The notes below the pieces were generated by a model. The model was not told where the DNA came from and did no database searches. It saw only the letters and a program-made list of their open reading frames with translations. This document shows, in pieces, positions 9,836 to 21,158 of a stretch of DNA of 52,661 nucleotides; position 1 is the first letter of the stretch; each line of letters starts with the position of its first letter. A program made the position numbers and the translations under genes. Source of the stretch: Dimargaris cristalligena (lineage: Eukaryota > Kickxellomycota > Dimargaritomycetes > Dimargaritales > Dimargaritaceae); the NCBI GenBank assembly GCA_027576995.1, contig JANBQC010000140.1:1-52661 (forward strand), given 5' to 3'.

Positions 9836-11862
9836 ATGAACCCAGTCAATACCAACATGACGGACCGCTTGACCGAACAGTCCCTCGACGAGGTAAGTAC
9901 AACTAAACCATGGATTGACCTTGTTCTGCGACCTCTTTAAACCATCAACCATACTACACCGTATACTTCACGTCCTTTCCACTAAGATCTAATCTGACGG
10001 TATAATATTGGGTATTACTCACCATTACCACCACCCCTCACTGAATAGCTCGATGCTCTATTCCAAGAACTAGTCACCCTCGACGACATTCAGCCTAGGG
10101 AAACCGTGCCTCGAACCACGGATCTATCCCAGGCGGAATTGGCCCTCGATATGACCAGCAGCATCGATACCCACCCCATTGAAGCTCCCCTAGATACAGC
10201 AGTGCACCCCGATGAACTGGATGAAGAACGGCTACTTAGTTCCATGCAGAATCTCCTGGCCAACGCCCAGCGGGACCCCTACTTAACCCAGTCCCTCCAC
10301 CACGAATCACCCGGCCCGACCGATGCAGTCGCCTTGTTAGCCGCCCTGGACCGTCAATCCAGCGGACTTCCCTTCCCTGACCCGAATAACCCTCGTGATA
10401 TCAGGGGTGATGGACCATCGGCATCTTCTACCTCTACAGCCCCAGTGTCAGAGGCCCAGCACCACGCCGCCTTGATGGAATACATTGGCAAAATGAAACG
10501 GGAATTACCTGGGATGCACGATTTCTTTGATGAATTGGTCAACGTACCCGCCGAATCCGCCTTTTTTGCCCCTTCATTTTTCCCGCCCCCGGCCACTAAT
10601 GCACCGACCGCTTTAGAGCTTGAGGGCGATGGGGCCGCGAAGAAGGAGGGGGGAAATATTGGCAGGGATATTGCTGATGCTGATGCTGATACCGGGGCTG
10701 GCGGTATTGGTGTTGGTGAATCGGTTAAACGGGCGGTGTATCCTTCGGCAAACTCACCCGGGTCGCTCGCCCACCCCGCGAACGAGATTATCCAAATGAT
10801 TATGGATGATCTTCGTTTGAGCGAGGTCCAAGACCAGGCGGGTGAGGCACAAGATACCCAATTACTGGCGAGACTGGCCGAGCTACGCAACCACCCGCCC
10901 CATCCGACCGGTTCAGCCAGAAAGGCCCCAGCCACGACGATGGTACCCGATAACACTAACCCATCCACGGTTAAGATGACCGATGTCAATCAGCCACGGG
11001 TTATTGACATTAATAACACTGCAAGCCCGGCTGCGCGCAACTACTTGTTTGGTACAAACCAGTCGTTCACCTCAGGTAACGATGATGACTGGCCAGACGA
11101 TAGTAGCAGCGAAGCAAGCGATGAAGACAGTAATGAAAGCGAAATTAGTGATAGTGATGGCAATAGTGATGAAAGTGACGCTGATGACCAGGATACGGAG
11201 AACTTTCAACGACCGAAACCACCTCCCCGGCGTCAATTCCTGAGTCTAAACCGTGATGACATGGCCAACTCCACCACTGACCCGCCCGTGGTTATTTCAC
11301 CAGGGTCTATCATTGAAGTTCAACCCGTCACTCACCATGAACCGGAGCTACTTGGCGCGGCCCCTGACCCAGCCGACCTACGCGATTTGCTCCACATGTC
11401 TCAGCAGATTCATCGGTCACCAACCAATGCCCATGAGGCAACCTTGCCTACACCAGAAAAGACCCGTGGTAATCTACCAGCCGAAGATTTACAATGCTGT
11501 AAGTTATTTCAGAATATATATATATATATATATATATATATCCACAGGCAAATGCTTGGTATTTTGCTATGGCTGGGTTGGTAATATCACCGGACTGGCA
11601 AAATACTCTACAGTTTTACTGGGGTGGGGTAATACAAACCCTAGAAATCACTTAATTGACCTTTGTTTGCTAATCCTAATGTATTTTATGGGGTATCCAA
11701 CATGTACGTTTGAATTCGCCAGGGATTTGTTCCGACCAGGCTACTCTAGCCTGTATCGAGTGTGACGGCGACGCATTTTGCCAGGACTGCTTTACCCAGT
11801 TCCATCATAGTAATGGTGCTGACCGCGACTTGGCCAGCCATAAATTCCAAGCCCTCCTGTAG
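9836..11862 (+). CDS. ZFYVE19: ANCHR-like protein (MIM1 motif and B-box-type zinc finger)
   Basis: Exons 9836-9892, 10049-11498 and 11723-11862 give 548 residues. The last splice (phase 1) removes a 224-nt intron carrying a TA tract and joins LQC to WICSDQATLACIECDGDAFC, restoring a CX2C-CX2C zinc-binding core. Residues 288-299, DTQLLARLAELR, fit the ESCRT-III MIM1 consensus ([DE]xxLxxRLxxL[KR]) that binds VPS4 MIT domains. The region before it, NEIIQMIMDDLRLSE, and the C-terminal zinc finger both resemble animal ANCHR, which holds VPS4 at the midbody until chromatin clears. No FYVE domain is present: cysteines occur only at the C-terminus. A very acidic Ser/Asp run lies around residues 365-395. 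Role in abscission is inferred from family resemblance. Confidence 0.8.
11514..11541. repeat. (TA)n microsatellite in ANCHR-like intron 2
   Basis: About 14 TA units beginning 16 bases after the GTAAGT donor. A read-through frame crosses it, which can fool gene finders into a spurious IYIYIYI tail. Confidence 0.9.
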
Positions 11863-14263
11863 CGATACTATAAATCATGGCTGTGTAGCGCAAGCGGAGG
11901 ATAGCCGGCCACCTGCTATTTACTACAGGTGAATTTTTCTGTAGGGCGCGCTTCACCCGAGTATTACTTTGAATGAATACCTTAGTGTATATAGAGAGTA
12001 CCGGTCTCTCCTGCGCGTCCACGTCACCGCGATTTAACCAATAGTATTGCACCAGTGGTATAATAGCCCACCTACCAATACCTACCACATTTCCCTTCAA
12101 CCAGTCTTATCATCCTTCATCTAAGCATTAAATACATTTGTAGATACTCCCATAATTTGAATATCTATATAGATTGATTTAGATATAACACACAGTACTT
12201 TCCGATGCGTCAGCCATAATATTTCCCGGTTACTATCTTCGGCCAACCATCTATCTATCTATCAGTGGTCGGGAAGTTCCAAATAACATAGTACCCATGG
12301 TCCTTTAATTTTTTAGTCCTGGCCATGAGCGAGTGGCCCATGAAGGGATGATACACGGGAACCGTGCGATATAGGCCATTTGGCTGTCTATACACATATA
12401 TACATGTGGGTGTGAAAGTAGCACCATGTGGTAACGCTAAATTCCAGGGCGATACGAACAAAAAGAAGTCACTCGATGTTTAGTACTGGTTCCGTCCAAT
12501 CGAGATAGGGACTGCTAGGGAGGAGGGACACAGGCGAGTATCAATATTGGTGGTGGTAGTAGTGTTGGTGGTAGCAGCTTCGAACCCTTACCACTCCATT
12601 CCTCAAAATGGGAGTCGAGCCGTTTACAACTAGACCATAATTAGTATGTCTGTACGTAACTGGCATTTACTTCAGCCGGGCATCCAAAATATACCCTCCC
12701 ACACACACACATTAATTGATAAAACGGGATCCTCCCTAATGAGGGGGTGGTAGAGTAAAATAGATGTGCCCCGATAGGGGAAAACCGATACCAATACCAA
12801 TGATTGAATGTAGGCGGTAGTCATAAGTTATCGGTGGATAAAACCAAGCCGAAATGATATAAACTGAAATGAATTACAATGAGCAAGAGACAAGGACCGA
12901 TAAAGCTAATGATAATGCGGACGAGCGAAAGAAAGGGAGAGACCGGCCGACGGAGTGAGTGGCCTGGGGCCTCTTCTCCCCCCTTGGGGTTTCGCGCTTC
13001 CGTTCACTCCATGTCTATAGTAATAGTAATAATGTATTATCTCTCCCCCTTTCCCTTTTTATCAATCTTATCCATCGACTTCTTCATGCCTATTTCTGCG
13101 CCCACATCTTTATCGATCGCATCTTCTATAGTGGACCATGTCTATTTTTGGTCGATATCCATCATCATCTACATCACCACGGTTCATTCTCCGCTACTAA
13201 CTCTACTATTATATTCTACTTTACACTACCCCTGACTCATCGGAGTCGCGCGATTAAATTGCCTGATGGCGATAACGAGGTTGTCTTCACATTGTCCATT
13301 CGCTGACTTGGTTGGCTGTTGGTGCGCTCTGGTCCCGGCCTATTCCGCAAGTCCTGTCTTATCTTGTCTTGACTAGCCGCGCTCATCCCCCAATCCATAT
13401 AAATAGGCCACCGTATCCGCCTACAACCCTTAACCTTTTCTGCTGTATACTACTCTTCGTCATTTCTATACTGCCCCTGCCCCCTCCGTCGCGTATCCTC
13501 TTGCTTCCGTATATTTTGGATATACGCCACCTCTACCTTCGCCATCAACCACGCACTCACACGCCTCCCGACCCTAACTAGCCGCAGAGCCCCCTCCCTC
13601 TTTAACAGCAGCCTCAGGCGTTCACCAGTATCACACGCGCAGCTAGGCATATCCGCCCTTGTTTAGGCAATATCTATTTTAATATTTTATTGTATTCTAT
13701 ATTTTTAGGTGAGAATCGATAGGATGGATGCGGTCGACGGAAACCATGAGGAACGAATCCCCCGGTAAAGCAGCACGCATTTTTAGACCCGACAGGTAAA
13801 CAAGGCAAGACAAAATTGACGGTATGGATATGAGGCAAACGTGGTCCCCAGGAATGACATTCAGGCATAAACAAGGTAGAGGATAGGCGGGGGTGAGTCA
13901 CGAACTTATTGCTAACTCATGGAGTGAAAGGGCGAGAGAGAGGGGATGATGGTAACATCTAAAGAACATCAAATGACGCGAAGTATGGATGGAGAACACG
14001 GCATTCGACCAAGAAATTATAATAGTAAGAATAATGGAGATGATAGTACAGCGTGGAAGATATAAATTGGGGTACTCGACTGAATATGCCCACAATAAAG
14101 GAATGGTAGGTTTACCGGTGCTATAAGCAGGAGATTAAAGGCATAAGAGAAAATAATCCGCTAACCAACAGCGAATGAGGGAAAGACCATTAAATGATAC
14201 AATGCTAAGGGGAGATTGTCATCGCGCACATTAGCAATAGGATAGGTTTTGGGGGTGGTTTTT
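11863..14263. other. Long intergenic region
   Basis: About 2.4 kb between convergent genes (ANCHR-like on plus, kinase on minus). The left part is AT-rich. From about 12970 to 13640 the plus strand is strongly pyrimidine-rich, like the 5' regions of genes here, but no coding exon follows. No tRNA, mobile element or conserved domain was seen. Confidence 0.4.
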
Positions 14264-15949
14264 TTACGCGGAGCGACACCACTCCGATTGGAGCACTTGG
14301 TCAATGTTCCATCGACGGGAAGGGTCGACGCACAGCAGGCAGTCCAGGAGCTCCTGGAGGGCCGGTGACAAATGGTCATAGGGCTTCTTCAGCCGCCGGT
14401 TGAGGATGGCCATCACCAGGCGGGGCTCGTAGTCATCCATGAAAGGCAAAGTTCCAATGACCAAAGCGTAGAGGATAACACCCAGCGACCACATGTCCGA
14501 GCTAGCCGCGCATAACGGGTAGGAGGTCCGGGCCTGCTCGGGGGAGCAGTAGGCCAGGGAACCACCCGCACTGGCCTCGTAGTACTCCTGGAACCGGCCG
14601 ACGCATTCCGCGCACGACTGCTGGTCCACGCAAGAGGAATCACGATGGCACTGGTGACAGGGGGTCAGCAGGGGCCGACTGAGACCAAAGTCAGCCAGCT
14701 TAACATGGTAGTCCTGGTCGAGTAACACGTTATCCAACTTGAGGTCATGGTGGGCCACTCCCGCCCGTTGGTGCAGGTATTGCAAGGCCTGAGCCAACTG
14801 CACAAACAGGGGGCGGGCGTCGGCCTCGGTTAATCCCGGAGTACCGTGCTGGGTGATATGCTGAAGCAGGGTACCGCGGGCACACAGCTCCGAAACAATG
14901 TAGGTGGCGTGGGGGGCATTCACCACCTCCAACTGCCGCAAAATATGCGGGTGGTTTAGGCGACGCCACAGGGCCACTTCCTGCTGTAGGTGGTCCTGGA
15001 CGCAGTCATTGTTACGCTCATCTCCAACGTCCTTGCGCACAATCTTGACCGCGAAGGACTGGGTAGTATGCTGCCGTGGATCGAGGACCACCGCCTCACG
15101 CACAATAGAAAAGCCGCCGTGTCCTAGGAGCTGGCCCAGAACATAGCGGTCCCCAATGACCTGGCCTTCATCGTCGGGTTGCAACTGCGAGACGGTCGGT
15201 GAGCTGGCCAGGGAGGAGAGAAACTCAAAGGCGGGGGACATGATACTGGAGTCGGGTGGGGAGACCAGGGAAGCAATCGGGTTGCCGCGCCGGGACACCG
15301 GGTTGGATCGCCCATAACCACCGGTCGTGGTGGCAGAGCGGCCCAATCGGGAGAAGGCGGAAGACGACCCGCCCATGGTGACGTTCCGGGGGGCGAGCGT
15401 GGCCGTAGCAGGGGGCTGGGGTAGGCTGGCCGCGGCCAGGGCAGGTTCCAGGGCTGAGTGGCTGCGGGAAGAATCGGTTGCCGTCAGATCCCGGGTTTGA
15501 ATGGGAGGTGGGCGATTGGGACCACTACCCCCAGCGGCGGCCATGGCAGACGGCCGTCGGCTGAACAGGGAAGGGGAAATGGCCACAGGGGCCGCCGAGG
15601 CTGGTGGGGATGCCGCAGGGGTAGGAGAGGACGACGGCTTGCGGGTCGACTGCCTCCGAACGAAGCCGGCGAAACCCTTGGAAATGGGGATGGCCTGGGT
15701 GGGGGTGGATTCGTTCGAGGGGGCATCAGTGGCACGCTTCTCCGGGGTCTCTTGGACCGACGGGGCCGGTGCTGTAGGGGACTGGGCCACAGTCATGTCG
15801 GTGACGGTAGAAAAGAACGAGGGAGCGGCAAGATAGTTGTAGGGGAAAATCGGCACAGGGGTGGTATAGGCAGGTAGATACTGGATAAACTGTCGATTGA
15901 GGTCAGGGAGGCCAGCGCCAAAGAAAGAAGAGGAATAGGAGCTATACAT
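14264..15949 (-). CDS. Ser/Thr protein kinase with Cys-rich activation-segment insert
   Basis: A single-exon gene of 561 residues. Residues 1-265 are Ser/Pro/Ala-rich and probably disordered. The kinase domain runs from about 268 to 560: glycine loop GHGGFSIV (276-283), Lys302 in AVKIV, Glu324 in helix C, catalytic HHDLKLDN (400-407; Asp402 and Asn407 present), DFG (420-422), DMWSLG (485-490) and a C-lobe ending in the usual PSRRW. All catalytic residues are present. Two oddities: HRD reads HHD, so this is a non-RD kinase, and between DFG and the SPE motif sits an insert with Cys431, 434, 440, 446 and 449 (CX2CX5CX5CX2C) that could bind metal. The fold suggests a CAMK-like fungal kinase. I cannot assign an orthologue or a pathway. 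Confidence 0.88.
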   Translation of the reverse strand: MYSSYSSSFFGAGLPDLNRQFIQYLPAYTTPVPIFPYNYLAAPSFFSTVTDMTVAQSPTAPAPSVQETPEKRATDAPSNESTPTQAIPISKGFAGFVRRQSTRKPSSSPTPAASPPASAAPVAISPSLFSRRPSAMAAAGGSGPNRPPPIQTRDLTATDSSRSHSALEPALAAASLPQPPATATLAPRNVTMGGSSSAFSRLGRSATTTGGYGRSNPVSRRGNPIASLVSPPDSSIMSPAFEFLSSLASSPTVSQLQPDDEGQVIGDRYVLGQLLGHGGFSIVREAVVLDPRQHTTQSFAVKIVRKDVGDERNNDCVQDHLQQEVALWRRLNHPHILRQLEVVNAPHATYIVSELCARGTLLQHITQHGTPGLTEADARPLFVQLAQALQYLHQRAGVAHHDLKLDNVLLDQDYHVKLADFGLSRPLLTPCHQCHRDSSCVDQQSCAECVGRFQEYYEASAGGSLAYCSPEQARTSYPLCAASSDMWSLGVILYALVIGTLPFMDDYEPRLVMAILNRRLKKPYDHLSPALQELLDCLLCVDPSRRWNIDQVLQSEWCRSA

Positions 15950-18900
15950 AGTCGTGCTAATCCTAGGGGAGTACCAGTCAATATATACTATATATCAGAC
16001 TAAATGGGCGCAGATGAAAGGTTCAAGCCACCAATCGATTGAGAGCAGTGGGGAGAGAGAGGCACGCTCTTAGTATCTGTATGGGTACTATATAGCCATA
16101 CGAGCACGCGGATTGGGTCACAAATGGAGGATGCAATAAGAAAACAATGTGGGGTTAGTTAGCTGCGGAACATCTCTTGAGCGTGATTATATCGTTCAAA
16201 ATAATATTAAGGGGGTCAAGTTCCACAGGCCTGGAGATATCAGTGGACGAGGGAAAATATTTTGACGTCATCAATTGAAAAATTAAGAGAAGGGGTCATA
16301 AAAAAAGACCCTCACTTGGACACTAGAGCCGCTGTATGTAAGTAAACAGAGATGTGGGAAAATCGGGCAGTGTAGAGCACAATAATATGGTGGCGATAAT
16401 CTAAGGGTTGGACAAGCAGTAAAACGACGACAGTCTCATATGACTTGCTCATAAGAGTATTTAAATGAATGAGGGAGAACAGATTTCTGAGCCCACTGGG
16501 ACTTACAATTTACTAATAGAAGGGCAGGTATGAGAGAGAGGACACGATGACAGGGGTTCGCAGTCCAAACAAGGCAGGGCAGGCGCCAGACCAACAGAGT
16601 CGGGGGGTGAGTTTATTAGGGTTGGGTTTAAGTGGAGAATTATCCAACTGGAGATTTCTCGTCTGACAAGGCAGAATTAGGAGAAAGAAGGGACTAAGAA
16701 ACACCTTACCAAAGTGGCGATAAATAGAAAGGTGTATGTAGAAGAGACCTTCCAATAAGAGTAAAGAGGGGACGAAGAAAGGTAAGGCACGTAGCAAGTG
16801 AAACCAATAAGGGATTCCTACTTAGTATAAGAAATACACGGACACGTAAAGGAACACAGCAGTTAAAACCAACAGGGGCCAGTGAGAAGGATATGAGAAA
16901 GCCTGCTTAACCCGACAGAACGGTAGCTTAGTGCGAAACGGGGGTATGAGTGAGACACACGTGTCTGAGAAAAGAGCAAGTGGGAGTGAGAGACCTCGGG
17001 AGCGGGGGTTAAACTTTGGGAGGAATTCAGAGGCAGGGAAAAGGGAGAACAGGGTAGTAAACGAAGTTTAGAGTGGGGAATAATAGTACAGTGCGTGAAA
17101 GTATATATAAATAAAGGCTAGAGGGGATGGGTTAAAGGAAGGAACGGCTAAACGGATATGAAAGATAGGAGAATGAATGTAATAATGGCAAGAGGTCAAG
17201 GATAGAAAGGAGGGGTGTGTGGTATGGCGGGGGAGAGAAGTGATAATGAAGGAGAGAGGAATGGAAGGGGGAGGGGAGGGGGAACAATGGTGGACTGGTC
17301 GGGCGGAGGTGGCAAACGGAGAGCAGAGATGAGCGGACGATGGGGGGTTTATATAGGGGAGAGATGGGGGGAGATAAACGTCATGGCAATTATTGGTATA
17401 TGCACGCGCATACACAGAGAGGGAGATAGAGAGGCCCACAGTGGCACATGTGATGGACTTTTTTGCCCTTCCATTCGTCGTTCACTCACCACCAACCAAA
17501 CTCAGGTCACAGCGATGATAGGGTAGAGTAAGGGTGTATAGCATATAATCAAAAAGAGAGTGAATCGGACGAATGATATTCACGGATGCCACCCCCCATT
17601 AGGCTCTGGGGGCCTGCTTATAAACGCAAACCCATAAGGCGGTCTCCGGGTTTTCCCGCATTGGGGGGCGCCAACCTGTATTTTTATGGTGGGAGGGCAT
17701 TTTTTATTAAATGAGCGCGCAGTATTCGCGGGAGTCTTTTAAAGCGCTCTACATCAATGAGCCCCCGGAAAGGGAGCCGAATGTAAACATAATAGTGGTA
17801 TGTATATCACTAGAACGTACATTGGGCTGCCGGTGGGGAGGAATATGACGGAGGAAGAGCCTTTGCACACTAACCCTAAATCCGACCCCCGCCGCTTTTC
17901 CCCGAAGGCCATCATCCAAAGCAGCGGTCGATAAATGGAATCCATCGCCCCTTCTGGGATAATCACCCTCGCTTCTCCTCTCCATTACATTATTTAGCTT
18001 GTATTCGCGGTATTAGGCTGTAATGTGGTGGTGGTAGGTAGTACCTAGTGTTCTCTACAACCGAACTCGGCCGACGGGTTGGGGGGAATGCAATAAATAA
18101 ATGGGGAGGAGACCTCGCATGTGTACCGTGACTCCTCTCTTCTCTTTTCTTTTCTTCTCTTCCGCTAAGTGAAGCAGTCTGTCTGTTTTCAAGCGATGCG
18201 GTTACATCGAGCTCATAGATAAGATAGCACCAAGTGAGGAGGGGGGTGATGCTTGGTGGCGAGAAATGCCCCGCTGGGGTTGATTAACCACTATTTCCCC
18301 TCTTTGGTTGGCGACGACATCATGTGCCCCCCCCTTATCCCTTGATAGTGCTGAATGGGCGTGGCTCGTTAGCAGAGTCCTATGACCAACCAGCCAACCC
18401 AATTAACGGCCAAGCGGATTGTTGGTATATATAATGTGCCCCTGTCCAACCACCATCTGGGAATAAGAGTGTCCGACAGGGAAAAAGACCAGGGGAATAG
18501 AAGAGGATGGGGGCGACGCACCAAAAAGCAGTCTCTTTCTCTCTTGTTCACTTGCCTCTGTTCAACTGGAAACCGCCACCAATATACAATGCAGCATGAG
18601 GTAAGCCAGCGGTGCATGGAAAGGTCCAATAAAACCGGTGTAGTGGAGGAAGGGGGGGAGGGTAGATGGACCCTACCACGAATATCACTACTATACTGAT
18701 AATGGATGGAGCTTCGCCACCCAGCGCCGCAGGATGGCACACCTACTCTATCACACCCAGCGGTTCCCCCTGGTTCCGACCGCTGGATCCTGAGTCATTT
18801 ACAACGAAGTGTCCCGCCTTTTTAGGCCCCGAGCAAACACGAAGAAAGAGGGAATACGCGAGAACCCACTGGGGCACTGGCTCACCTGTTATACTACCAC

Positions 18901-19453
18901 TCGGAAATCAAGCATCAAGTCAACTGCTATGCATTAATCATAATTAACCAAACCCCCCAATGTCCTCCGTTCTCATTTATCGACATTACGTATACCTAGG
19001 CGCTGGTGTATGTGCCAGGGCATCTCTAGCTGCCATGTTCGCACCACGATATTTCGGTTTATGCATATTGTTGTGACATGGCAATGCACAAAAATAGGAT
19101 ATATAACTTACTAATAAGTTTTTAAAGACAACCTCGGGGAGTACTTTAGTATTATTATTATTATTATTATTACTAGCAGTATAGTCCAGCCAAGGCCAGA
19201 TTCCCAAGGATGGTTTTATTCGCCAAGTCGCGGCGCAATGTCCCAAATAAGCAGCAGGCAATAAAAGGGTAATCTTATATACAAGATTGATTCGCTGGGG
19301 CCTAAATCGGGAAACCAGGGAGTTGAAACATACGCAGCAGTTATTTTGATTTTAATATAATAGAGGTTGATATAGTAGAATAGATTAGGTCGCCACTGTC
19401 AAGGCGATGCATTGTTATTATATTATATTTAATATGTGTTTTCCCAATATCCT
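15950..19453. other. Gene-poor region upstream of the kinase
   Basis: The kinase promoter must lie at the left end. From about 16500 to 17450 the minus strand is markedly pyrimidine-rich, consistent with a long 5' leader or promoter for a leftward transcript. A second pyrimidine tract on the plus strand is at about 18128-18170. Simple repeats occur, for example (ATT)n at 19151-19172. I could not find a convincing exon. Confidence 0.4.
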
Positions 19454-19651
19454 CTAGATGAAAAATAGACTCCCACGGCCACCACCGTTCTGGGTCTTAT
19501 CATAATCGATCAAGCCCATCGCGCGACCCTTCTTCACCGCTGGAACATGGCTTGGGAATTGGCGGTGTAGGCCATTATTGGCGGGTAAATAGTGGTCTTT
19601 CTCAGTGAAGACAGCGGCGATCTGTTCTATCCCCTCCTCCGGTGATCCCCC
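19454..19651 (-). other. Orphan coding-like frame, possible terminal exon
   Basis: A 65-codon open frame without an initiating Met at its start, bounded upstream by TAG at 19652-19654 and ending with a stop. It includes FTEKDHYLPANNGLHRQF and GLIDYDKTQNGGGRG, with a GC-richer composition than its surroundings. This resembles a 3'-terminal exon. I could not connect it to upstream exons on the minus strand and do not recognise the protein. Confidence 0.3.
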
Positions 19652-19718
19652 CTACCACTTCTGCTGTTGGATTTAGTCACCTTTACTGTTGTAGTCCTCC
19701 TGGTTCACCCAGTCATCG

Positions 19719-19735
19719 CACACACACACACACAC
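19719..19735. repeat. (CA)n microsatellite
   Basis: About eight CA units in intergenic sequence. Confidence 0.8.
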
Positions 19736-20125
19736 CACACTAAAAAACAAAAGCTGCTAAATAGACACACTGACCCCAACTCCACTTCCACTAACCATTG
19801 GGAGCAGATGGCCAGTAAGTTAGGAAAGGAAAGTAGAGTAAACCAATAAATCCAAAGGGAGACGGGGGATATCGGGATGTACAGCGGACTCTGTTCTACC
19901 CACTGTGCCAATGCGGAGTAAGCCGGGTGGACCAGGAGTGTAACCGTTGGCAGCTTATCAGCCTTCCATCATCTCAGCAGATTACCGTGTTCCAAAAAAG
20001 GCAAGTAGTACCTCGGCTTATCTCCCGCCATCAAAAATAATCCCCAAATGGGCGGCTTGCAATTGTAAAATCCCCGCCTAATCAGGCGACGATTTCAGAT
20101 TAGTTAGGCTGGCGGAGGTAACATA
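19736..20125. other. Intergenic, no gene seen
   Basis: Spacer between the CA repeat and the first MITE copy. No open frame of coding character and no RNA gene was seen. Confidence 0.4.
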
Positions 20126-20263
20126 TGGGTGAAGTTCAGCTTGGCTGTATAAGGTTTTAACAGATATGTGTATGGGAAAATCGGCGGGATGTTTATTTTC
20201 AACCAGTAGTATTTGCCTCATCAAATGGATTTTTCGTTATACAGCCTTGTTGAACTACTCCCA
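20126..20263. mobile_element. MITE copy 1 (TA target site, mariner-like)
   Basis: A 138-bp non-coding element bounded by TA dinucleotides (20124-20125 and 20264-20265). Its ends are imperfect terminal inverted repeats of about 29 bp: TGGGTGAAGTTCA..GGCTGTATAA at the left, and the reverse complement of a closely related sequence at the right (TTATACAGCC..TGAAC..CCCA). Copy 2 at 21159-21296 has the same length and ends. TA duplications and short TIRs point to non-autonomous Tc1/mariner-type elements. The right flank runs into a (TA)n tract. Confidence 0.75.
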
Positions 20264-20265
20264 TA

Positions 20266-21158
20266 TATATATATATTCATACAGAATTCGACTTGGCCAT
20301 TGCAGCCATTCTATACTTCAATCGGTTGCTATTATACGAATATTTACTTTTATCAAGGGCACTGCAGAATAGGAGGGGTAAACAACCAGTAGTGTATTGT
20401 TTGGCATCAGGGAATATCGGAGGGAGTGGGATATAATATCAAATCACCACAGTTTCGTCCCGGTGACATTTGTGTACGACGCCGCCAAAGAAAGGTGTGT
20501 AGCCATACCAAAAGAACAGGGTTATATTTTTAGCACATGGGCGTCGTTCCCCCCGTCTGTATATCAGAAGGACTGGGGTGAAATTTTTAATCAACAGGGC
20601 ATAGTAGATTCCACCCAACTCTATTCTCTATTCCCGTTCTGTGCTTTGGCTGTGGTCCCCTCCGTCACAAACTGGTTTGCAGACAGGGTTGCTTTGTTGT
20701 AGGAAGGTTGGTATATATAACACTTTACTTTATAAAGCCGGACTCGCTTGGTTGGAGAGTCTCTCCTTATTGTCATGGCTGGGGATGGAAGGATAGCCTA
20801 CGCGTCTCTACATCTTATCGTCCGCATCAAGGGGAATTCAGGGGCGTGGCCGATGGCGATGATAAGCTTCATCCTGGATTGGATGTCAAAATGGAGACGA
20901 CAGTGCATCATGGTTGGTACATCAACTTTATAGCTGGGCCCCCTTTCCCACTATTGTCTAGTATATCTCCTGAAGTGAAAAAGGGTAATCCAAGGAATGC
21001 CTTGTGACTGGGTTGATAATGATCACCGCCTTCAACATTTCTCTCTCTCTCTCTCTCTCTCTCTCTTTAACCCTTTTTACACTGTCCGTGCCAGTCCAAG
21101 TGCAGGTGCAGGATTCAGCTTGATCACATTCTACCTAGAATGTTTAACAGGATCCATA
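20266..21158. other. Spacer between the two MITE copies
   Basis: About 0.9 kb. It has a (TA)n tract at its left end, a 101-codon plus-strand frame at 20397-20702 with no recognised domain, and a (CT)n tract at 21040-21067. I saw no transposase. The two flanking MITEs are in the same orientation, so this is not an obvious composite element. Confidence 0.4.
21040..21067. repeat. (CT)n microsatellite
   Basis: About 14 CT units in the spacer between the MITE copies. Confidence 0.9.

Noticed and set aside
10354..10989. 211-codon minus-strand frame opposite the ANCHR-like gene
   Set aside because: A shadow of GC-rich coding sequence. The plus strand joins in phase and shows the MIM1 and zinc motifs.
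12575..12650. tRNA-like words on the minus strand (GGTCTAGTTGTAAACGGCTC and GGTTCGAA)
   Set aside because: The T stem does not pair, no acceptor stem closes, and the middle forms a different hairpin (ACTC-CATT with AATG-GAGT). Not a tRNA; at most a chance match.
20397..20702. 101-codon plus-strand frame between the MITEs
   Set aside because: No recognised domain, no splice context, and AT-rich composition like its surroundings. I could not support it as a gene or transposase.
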